64,000 bases of DNA from Trichoplusia ni (Eukaryota; Arthropoda; Insecta; Lepidoptera; Noctuidae), in contig NC_039479.1 of NCBI RefSeq assembly GCF_003590095.1, positions 11,966,001-12,030,000 of the forward strand. Direction: 5' to 3'. The translations under genes were made by a program, and so were the position numbers. Within the stretch, counting starts at the first letter, position 1; every line of letters begins with the position of its first letter. Shown here piece by piece: positions 56,255-64,000 of the stretch. The notes beneath the pieces are model-generated. The model ran no database searches. It had not been told where the DNA came from and saw nothing but the letters and a program-made list of their open reading frames with translations.

Positions 56255-59151
56255 ATACATATAATAAAATTGTAGAAAAGTGAAAACTGTACATTGAATA
56301 TTTAAAAAAAAGAATAATTGGAGGGTGGTCTACGAACGATTCCGATGCCGAAAATATGATTTTTAGAATTTTTGTCTGTTTGTCTGTTTGTCTGTTTGTC
56401 TGTATGTATGTCCGGAAAGATCTCGGAAAGTACTGGATTGATTTGATTCATATTTTCAGAGAATATCAACAAGAGGTCCGGTCAACATACTTTTTACTTA
56501 TTATCTCGCTTTTCATTACAGGGGGTGAGCAGGAGCCTTTTATATCTATACACAAATATCAAATTATCTCATAAACTACTGAATATATTTCGTTCAAATT
56601 TTGCATGAACCTTATCGTACACATGATACAACAAACATACAAAAACCATAACGCTACTATGCAGGGGGCATGAGCAGTAAAGTTTTAATTTTTTGGACTC
56701 ACCCGTAACATCGTGTAATACAATTATGAGGTGTATTTTCACCCCATTGAGTAGTAGGCAGCACGGTCATCAATTTACATAAAAAAACATCACGTTATTT
56801 ATCTTAAGACTTTTGGCAGAGCAATAATATATTTTTTCGAAAGTAAATCATTTTCACAAAATCAGTCATTTTATTCTCTTTCAAGTTTAATGTAGACCTA
56901 GCGCGACAATAATTAAAATAAAAGAAAAATAAACTATTAATACTTTTATTATTATTCTTTTGATGCAAATGTTACTTCGTAATCGGTACATTCTTGAAAC
57001 AAAGGAACTTAAATTATTTTTATTTTTATTGGTGTACTAAAATTACTCAAGTTCAAATGTGGAATGCCGTAATATGATTTTGTGTTTATTTACGATAGGT
57101 GTATCTACCTACGTTTTCGGTAATGTTGGCGATGCTACTTCAAGATAAAAGAATTCGTAGTGACACTCAACTCAAAGTTGCATGTAGTTCACATTGATCT
57201 AATCTATAATTATGCATAACGATAAATTACTGAACGACACAGTTAATTATATTACCTTGGTTCATCTGTAACAACTAGCAACAAAAATATAAACTTTCAA
57301 ACAAAAAAAAGCCTTTCAAACAATGAAATAAAGTTTTCTTAAATTTGCAACATTACATAAGCCAAAAGTATTTCGGATAGAAAAGCCCAGAAAACTTGCA
57401 TAAAAACTTCATAATAGGTATGCAATGTGAAAGATCTATAAGACCAAAGCTATCAATGAATAAGAGCGTACGCTAGAAGGTTTTTGACATTACGTATCTA
57501 TTGATAAAACAATGTCTACCTGGGATTTTTCAATATTTTAACGATTTGATTGGTCTACATCCGCCATTACAGAGAACGCACACGTGGCCTTTCCAAAGAT
57601 TCCTTTAACAATTTATTGTAATCTCTACTTATTTAAAATTTTCTTCTTTCGTAGCCTGGTAAAAACAGGGGAAGGAACGAGACTGAATGAGTTTCTGAGA
57701 TCCCAAAGCTAAGCCGACGAGAATTAGAAACATATTTATGGAAATTTCTCTAATAAGGCTGATAATAGCGTGTAGCTATCAGCACTTACATCCGTCACAC
57801 AATGTCTGGAAAATTCATTTTGGCTGTCGGTATCGACAGCATAACCTCATAACCAAACCCATATAGTCTTTATTTAAGTTCCTCGGTATTTTACTTCAAT
57901 GATCGTCAGGTAGGTTAACGAATAAAATACATATTTTTTCTTTGTAAATTGGTACAGTAAATAGAACTCATGCGCATGAAGTCACTTTTATGTTCATATT
58001 TTGCTTTGTCGTAACATCATAAATTAGACATATCCTATACTTTAGATTTTTGTCATTGTCAATTTAAAAAAAAAGGTGTCTGATATATTTTTTTTCACGC
58101 TATTTATTTATCAGCAATTTAAAGGCAAATCATGATCAAAACACCAGGGGCCAAGATAACACGTTTACCAACTTTTTTATTTTGGAAATATTCCAAATGT
58201 TTGTGAGGAAGATCAGTTTTAATATTAAGAGGACAATCAAACATAACGTGTTTCAGGAAAGCGTTTATCTGGGCGCAATTTTGCAAAATCTTATATCTCA
58301 TAACACTATGTAACATCCACAGTTACCGAGCCCGACTCTCACTACACCAGCTCGGTCCACAAAAATAATTTGACATCTTATTTAGATCGTCAGAAAACAT
58401 CGTGTGTGAAAATAGCAACTGTCTGGCTATCACTGTTTCTGAGAAACAGCCAGTTGACAGACAGACGAACGGACACCGGGGCCTCAGTAATATGGTTCTG
58501 GTTTACCTCTTTGGTTACAGTACAATAATAATTTTATGATACCTCATAATCACTATCATAATCCGTCTAACAATTTCAGGTGTACGATGGCCAAAGAACA
58601 GACGTGCTCGAAAATCATAACCCACCCAATTAGAAAATGGAAACCCTCGAAAGTAAAACATTTTTAGCAGAAGTGCTAAGACTGAGTTATACCTTCTGTT
58701 ATTTTTTCATACTTGCATCCCCCCCCCCATTTTTAAACGGCTCGACTTGTCAAACATGTCTTAACGAACACTCGCACATAATTTACGTTTAAATTAAAAT
58801 TGTACAATTCGTTCGGTAGCTATGATGTCACAGACAGGCAGGCAGGCAGATATGTCAAAGTTATAAGCCCCTCTTTTTGAATATTAAATAAGAAAAAGTC
58901 ATTAAAACAGCTGTGAAATATTTGACACCAGGATAGTATCGTAAACGATGAAATGTGTTTGATTCAAACATTTGATAGTCTTTGGGCCTCTCAAGATTCA
59001 TTATAATTTAGAAAAAAAGCAAGCTTAAAATGTAAAAAGAAGTGTTTCATTTTCAATATTGCATTACATTTTTGCGATGATCGTTATTATTAAACTTCAT
59101 AGTTGTTCACATCTTGAAAATCACGCAGACAAAGTCGCGGGCAACAGCTAG
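56255..59151 (+). mobile_element. Helitron H5, diverged full-length copy
   Basis: It starts ATACATATAATAAAATTG (the TCT of the canonical end is lost) and ends GTCGCGGGCAACAGCTAG before host T. Length is about 2.9 kb. It is clearly more diverged from H1-H4 than they are from each other. It holds both internal segments that subfamilies A and B have lost reciprocally (GGTTTACCTCTTTGGTTACA and ACGTGCTCGAAAATCATAAC, about 58498-58625), so it represents an older form. The TTTGTCTG microsatellite has 4 units. Non-autonomous. Confidence 0.88.
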
Positions 59152-59295
59152 TGTGATTATAAAATTATGTTTACCAGGTGACGGATTTCCTTTTTTTTGG
59201 TAAACGCGTATATTTTGTTTTATGTTTATTTTTTGCCGGAATTAAATAGGATTAGCGGAATTTTGTGCTGCAACATTTTTAACTTGTTTTAAAAT

Positions 59296-59365
59296 AAAAA
59301 CCGGTTAGCACAGCGTAAGAATCCGATTCGCGACAGAGGGTTTCGTACAAATAGGCAAGAAAAAG
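59296..59365 (-). repeat. Repeat family X tail remnant
   Basis: On the minus strand it reads GCCTATTTGTACGAAACCC, TCTGTCGCGAATCGGATTC and GCTAACCGGTTTTTA, the X tail. It lies between H5 and a mini-Helitron. Confidence 0.5.
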
Positions 59366-59402
59366 CAACTTACCTACTAATAAAAAGGTATTATTTTTAT
59401 TA

Positions 59403-59678
59403 CTAGCTGTTGCCCGCGACTTCGTCCCCGTGGGTAGAAAATATAAGTTATGATTTATACCTGCCCTGTTTTTTTTCACATTTTCCATTGTATCTTCGCT
59501 CCTATTAGTCGCAGCGTGATGGTTTATAGCCTAAAGCCTTCCTCGATGAATGGTGTATTCAACACAAAAAGATTTTTTCAATTTGGACCAGTAGTTGCTG
59601 AGATTAGCGCGTTCAAACAAACAAACAAACTCTTCAGCTTTATATATTACTATATATATATATATATATATATATAGA
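59403..59678 (-). mobile_element. Mini-Helitron with TA-expanded 5-prime end
   Basis: The CTAG at 59403 and the family core are well preserved. On the minus strand the 5-prime terminus TCTATA runs into a (TA)n tract of about 28 bases before the usual TAATATATAAAGC, so the terminal microsatellite has expanded. It is a complete element of 276 bp. Confidence 0.8.
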
Positions 59679-61619
59679 TTTGTTGTTATGCTGGAAACAG
59701 GAGTAGTATCTAGTATTAATCTCCTTTAAAATATTAACTGGGTAGCTAATACAGCTCATGCAGACGGACCAACTGAGGATACTTTCACACTTGAGATATG
59801 GACCCCAAAAATAACTGAGCCATAATTCCCTATACAAACAATTGCGGTAACAATTGTTAAGCGTCGCACGGTTTCTTAGGGAAACTAAAAGCATTCCACA
59901 AGCTGCAGAACCCAGGTGTTTTGAGATTAGTATTCTGTAGTGGTCCGTGAATGTCCAATATTGTGAGTCCGAAGCTCCAAGCGGTCGCGTGCCTTCGCGT
60001 GGTGCTTGCGAATTACTACAGACGCGATGTGAGTCCATTACAACTTAAATAAATATTACAAAGGAAATAAAAGAAAATCGTACACAGAATATATAGCGCC
60101 ACGTCACAAGACTTAAAAGAGGATGAATAGAGAGCAGTGGATCTAAATAGTTCGTAAAATAAAAACGGAATAAATACTTCTTTAATTTTGTTATAATACT
60201 AAGATGATAAATGTTGTTATTTTATTAGCACAAAATTGATATCAGTTTACATTATTACAGAAGATATGGTTAAATTTGTGTAAGAGAGTGATATTTTCTT
60301 AACAAAATGAGTCTCTTAAGGCACCTTTAGGTTTCCCAATTCTAAATGTTGGGACAACGCGGACGGGGCGTCAAGAGATTCCGTTATTAGTTAAACGAAG
60401 ATAAAATGAGTTTCTATGATTTCATGAGTTTTCTTTTCATATTAGTAAAAGTTGTTGCTAACATAATTCGAGAAAAGACCATGTAATTTGTAAAGGATAC
60501 AAGTTTAACATGAATTTGCTAGGTATTACCTAGTATATGTATCAAGGTTGGACAACGATGGCTCGATGCACGTCCTGAGCAATCGTCCTTCGGGAAGGTC
60601 GAGTGTAATCCAATTCAATCTTCATAATGTCGTTGTGTAACTCGGTCACAAAATGATACAAGATCACGTTGTTCCCTTAGTAATTAGTAAAGAAATCGGT
60701 AATTTCTAAGAACGCGAACTAAGTACGAACGCGCTTTTAAGTGTACCGATGTGATTAAAAACGCTTTTGTTTATGAAGTTTTTCCTTAAAGACCAAAGCA
60801 AATAGAGGTTTTTAATTAGTTTGAACTCGTAATACAAGTCATAATAACTATACGAGGGCCGAAATTTTGTAAGGGTTTGAGGGACACCAAAATTAAAAAT
60901 AAAACTATTAAGGCTTTCTTTTATCTCAGGCTGCTTGGCTCAAATAGTAAACAACAAACCACTTGCTCAATCCAAGACGTTGACATTAATAACTAAATCG
61001 AATTAATTAACACCGTTAGCCTAAACCACGTTTACAGTACATCTTAAGCGACTACTTAATCAACTGGGATTGGGCAGTTGGTAGAACCACGTGCAGCTTA
61101 TGTAATTATCTCGGCTGTGAATACAACGGAGATCGTACTATTGAACCTATATTTACATATCCAAGGTATGTCCTAACGCTGGTTGTACACGAGGAAAGTA
61201 AACTTAATTAATAACTATCATTATATGACGTCATATGTGGGATGTTACAGCTGTAAGTACTTTTAATGGCAGATAAATAAATTGTACAGTTTTATTGACT
61301 GAGCTCCAACTTTTGGTGGGCAAAAAAACGCGTTTTTAAATTGTAACAATTGTTTTTTGCGGGATTGGCTACTGCCTTCACAGGAGGAGATGTTGCTTTA
61401 GTTTGGTAAACAATTGATTAATATTTAAACACCCAACTCAGAACTAGGTTTCTTATTAATATGACCGCTGTCTGTAGGTCTGTGTGGGGGTGTACATTTG
61501 GACACGATTGTTTTCGTGGCAGATTTTTTAATTTTACCTTGTTAGTACCATTAGTGTTTGAAATGAATTAATTCATGTACAGAAGTTAGAAGAGCTGAAA
61601 AAGTGGATATCTTGACTAT
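59679..61619. other. Intergenic sequence, no supported gene
   Basis: The longest frame of the window (132 codons, minus, 59640-60038) starts here but runs into the TA microsatellite and shows no recognised motif. A composition shift with GGACAACGCGGACGGGGCG occurs near 60350. I see nothing else. Confidence 0.4.
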
Positions 61620-61835
61620 CCTTACTAATATTATAAATGCGAAAGTAACTCTGTCTGTAACGCTCGCTATCACGTCTAAACCACTGAACCGATTTCAATG
61701 AAATTTGGTACAGAAATAGAGTTGACCTTGAGAAAGAACATAGAACATAGTTTTTATCCTGGACTTTTGAAGAGTTCTCTTGGAAACGCGATATAACCGA
61801 CCTCGACGCGGGCGAAGCCGCGGGCGCAAAACCAG
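61620..61835 (+). repeat. Repeat family Z, best copy
   Basis: It reads CTTACTAATATTATAAATGC, GAAAGTAACTCTGTCTGTAA, CACGTCTAAACCACTGAACC, GATTTCAATGAAATTTGG, TTTTTATCCTGGACTTTTG and ends GCGGGCGAAGCCGCGGGCGC. This layout is very common in moth and butterfly genomes. I treat it as a non-autonomous mobile element of unsettled class. Confidence 0.65.
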
Positions 61836-62625
61836 TTAACTTATATTTTAGTCTCAGGTATCCTTCTAGAAGCTTTAGTACCTAAAACTATAACAAACAA
61901 AGTAATCTAACTAAAACAAAGACTACCTACAATAGACTTGTATCAAATAATGTTTCACAACGATAAGTAAAAGAATATTTTTGATGTATGTCTTCGCTAA
62001 CTTTTTCCAATAATTGAATCAGATAGAGCAAGCCTTTGGATCTACATAAGTAAACTTACGGATTTACTGAAGACGATGGATTTATCTGCGAGCGCGTATA
62101 CAATCTTATTACATTGACTTTCTGAACATTTCGTTTGTTATCGTCATTTGGAAGGAATGCATTTACATGGGATATGTTGAGGTTTATGTCAACGAAAACA
62201 AATGAGGTCTGTTTTGAAGTTACAATGTTCAGACAATTCTAGGGTGGGTATTGGTCGTATTTTGTTACAGTTAATTGATATTCAATTTATTAAAAAAAAG
62301 AAACGTTCGTGTTACATACAATAATATTGTATAAAAGAATACAGTTTTCTGTGCTGTGGAGTTTGTTTCGCCGTTTCTTTTCTATAGATGGCGTACTAAG
62401 GGAACGGTGAAGAGTGGGCGATACGGGGAGTAGTCGAGTTTTTATGTTTTGCTATCCAAAAAGTTCTATTTTTTTGTAGACCAACCTAAATGGTATATTT
62501 TGATTTGATATCATATTTGTTAGTTTGCTTAATTTGCTTCTTTTAATTATTTCGTTTGTCTCAATCCAAAGGCAAAATGTTCTTTCCGCTTGTATGAAGT
62601 CAGTAAATCCTACACAATAATACAT
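61836..62625. other. Intergenic sequence, no gene seen
   Basis: AT-rich spacer before the THAP locus. The stretch near 62385-62440 (ATAGATGGCGTACTAAGGG) is slightly GC-richer but carries no frame or motif. Confidence 0.4.
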
Positions 62626-62767
62626 AATGGGGAATATGCATGATTTATTTTTTATTTTTTATATGTTTCTACTAGTTATTACATTACCAAACATACAAAT
62701 ATCACGTCCAAAATATAAACTATTATGCAAAAAAATAAATATTAAAATCGCGATCAATTTAAACGCG

Positions 62768-62797
62768 GCCATTTTGGCGCGCTTGCTCGTGACGTCA
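62768..62797 (+). promoter_or_regulatory. Candidate promoter elements upstream of the THAP exon
   Basis: GCCATTTTGGCGC at 62768-62780 combines a YY1-like CCAT core with an E2F-like TTTGGCGC. TGACGTCA at 62790-62797 is a perfect CRE palindrome. They lie 90-120 bases before the ATG at 62889, a reasonable spacing for a TATA-less promoter. Function is inferred from sequence likeness only. Confidence 0.4.
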
Positions 62798-62888
62798 CCA
62801 TTACACGAGTTCGATGTCAACAGCAAAGTGATTGGTTTACAAAATTACCAAAAAATAAATAAAGTGAGTGAATATCGACTTAATTACC

Positions 62889-63083
62889 ATGGAAAAGCAC
62901 AAAAAACCATATTATAAATATTGTGTCGTTCCTATGTGTCCAAATAACATCAACACTGCACCTGACAAAGTGTATTTCCTTATGCCGAAAGGTGAAAATC
63001 TAAGGAAAAAGTGGTGCAAGGCGATGAGAAGAGAGAATGTATCGTGTTTGAGCTGTTTATACTGTTGTGAAGATCATTTCAAT
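62889..63083 (+). CDS. THAP-type zinc-finger protein, first exon (partial)
   Basis: The ATG in TTACCATGG opens 65 codons starting MEKHKKPYYKYC and ending CCEDHFN at a strong donor GTAAGT (63084), phase 0. It carries the THAP C2CH zinc-coordination pattern: Cys12-x4-Cys17 (CVVPMC), the conserved Trp42 of KKWCKAM, and Cys60-x2-His63 of CEDHF. THAP domains bind specific DNA and occur in transcription factors and in P-element-type transposases. No downstream exon can be identified before 64000; without splicing the frame stops at 63200. Whether it is a host gene continuing past the window or a transposon fragment is open, and the inverted flanks favour a transposon origin. Confidence 0.75.
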
Positions 63084-64000
63084 GTAAGTAAGGATATCAA
63101 AAAAGTAAAATACATATACAAATCATTCTTACTTTTACCTACCTACTTGTTTTGTTTACAAACCTCTACAAAACATAACCTAGTTTACAAAAAGTTGTAA
63201 AGATATTATTAAAAATTCTTATTCGATATTCTAAATTTATCTTTATGTATGTATAAGTATTATTCATGAATAAAAACATCTGGATTTGAAGCGAAATACG
63301 TGGCCATCATAAACACGTCGATTTTCGGAAGATTATCCGACTGCGCTTTTACGAAACCGGTTTCAGTCATTCTCTAAGTCCTTCTTCACAATTAATTAAT
63401 ATTTTGAACACATAAAACTATTAACTTAAGATAAAAAAACAGCGACACAATACAATAACAATTATTCCTCCAAAAAGAAACCATACAAATAGCTTGTTGA
63501 CAGCAGACGTCTCGTGTAAAACTGACGTCACGTTTTGTTCCACCAATAGTGTTGCGTTTCGAAAATTTGCGCGGTAATTTCAAAACAGCCACTTTTTGAT
63601 GATTAAATTTCATTATTAAATTAAAATAAATTCTAAAAATAATTGTATAGTGTGTTTTCAGTAGCAATAAATATTACAAAAAAAAATATTTTGTCCATAT
63701 TTAAGTCACGTGCATATTCCCCATTGTAGAACACACTTGAACCCCCGTTTCGATAGAATAATCCAATTAATCCGATGTCAAACCTATCGATCGATCTTGA
63801 AATTGGTCGACTTACTAGTCAGTAAAAGTGTTTAACGCGATTAGACAATCGATCAACAATATTTTGTATTTTTACTTTTCGAAAGCTAAGCATCAAACAC
63901 ATGAAAATAAAATTCTGAGCAAAGTTATACGTTTCTAAAGTCACACATAATATACATAGATAAATTACACTGAGACACAGAAAAAATGACCATGCTCATC
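63084..64000. other. Sequence after the THAP exon, no further exon seen
   Basis: The expected intron of the THAP gene, then the right inverted arm (to 63725), then AT-rich DNA to the window end. No THAP continuation with a matching acceptor was found. A 91-codon minus frame at 63392-63667 lies within the inverted arm and looks incidental. Confidence 0.4.

Larger units (their letters stand above)
62626..63725. mobile_element. Candidate inverted-repeat element carrying a THAP exon
   Basis: The left end AATGGGGAATATGCA (62626-62640) recurs exactly, inverted, at 63711-63725. Inside the arms a module recurs, also inverted: TGACGTCA, three bases, TTACACGAG, a short gap, TGTCAACA (left 62790-62822, right 63530 down to about 63495). 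The arms are otherwise diverged. A THAP exon lies between them. No target-site duplication is visible. It may be a decayed or non-autonomous THAP-family DNA transposon about 1.1 kb long, or an inverted duplication of a gene promoter. Confidence 0.45.

Noticed and set aside
59640..60038. Longest single reading frame of the window (132 codons, minus strand)
   Set aside because: Its C-terminal part is encoded by a (TA)n tract and a mini-Helitron end, it shows no motif I recognise, and one frame of this length is not surprising in 64 kb read in six frames.
62627..62888. Upstream frame beginning ATGGGGAATATGC before the THAP exon
   Set aside because: The start coincides with the conserved inverted terminus and the translation is low complexity. 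The THAP frame has its own better ATG at 62889.

Overview
The window looks like nuclear DNA of a moth or butterfly (Lepidoptera). It is AT-rich and gene-poor, with one split gene whose introns follow GT-AG rules. It is also dense in interspersed repeats that I associate with lepidopteran genomes: rolling-circle (Helitron) elements ending in GGGCAACAGCTAG, tRNA-derived SINEs, LINE tails, and a roughly 300-bp repeat with a 5S-rRNA-like stretch. Family names come from recognition by eye; no database was searched.

One complete gene is readable. On the minus strand between 34895 and 25680, ten exons join with consistent splice sites and phases into a 503-residue mitochondrial-clan cytochrome P450. 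Its first exon, at 34837-34895, is only 59 bases and encodes a basic, mitochondrial-presequence-like N-terminus. The introns hold SINEs, two small Helitrons, LINE fragments (one with a C2H2 zinc finger in frame on the gene strand) and several foldback sequences. The other protein evidence is a THAP zinc-finger first exon at 62889-63083, lying between inverted sequences, and an unrecognised but protein-like reading frame at 48994-49278 (minus).

Layout: 1-5407 is intergenic, with small tandem Helitrons and one SINE. 5408-13579 is a nested Helitron block: a 2.7-kb minus-strand element (H1) split by two plus-strand relatives (H2, H3), each with exact TC...CTAG ends between host A and T. 15342-18085 is H4, a near-identical inverted copy of H3. 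18086-25520 is gene-poor spacer, followed by the P450 gene. 34896-56254 is intergenic with many short old repeats. 56255-59151 is a fifth, more diverged Helitron (H5). 59152-62625 is spacer, and the THAP exon within its inverted arms closes the window.

The most notable structures are the Helitron nest (including complementary internal deletions between subfamilies and capture of pre-existing repeats) and the THAP exon, whose flanks share a promoter-like module in inverted orientation. No bacterial operon, CRISPR array, rRNA gene or intact tRNA gene was seen.
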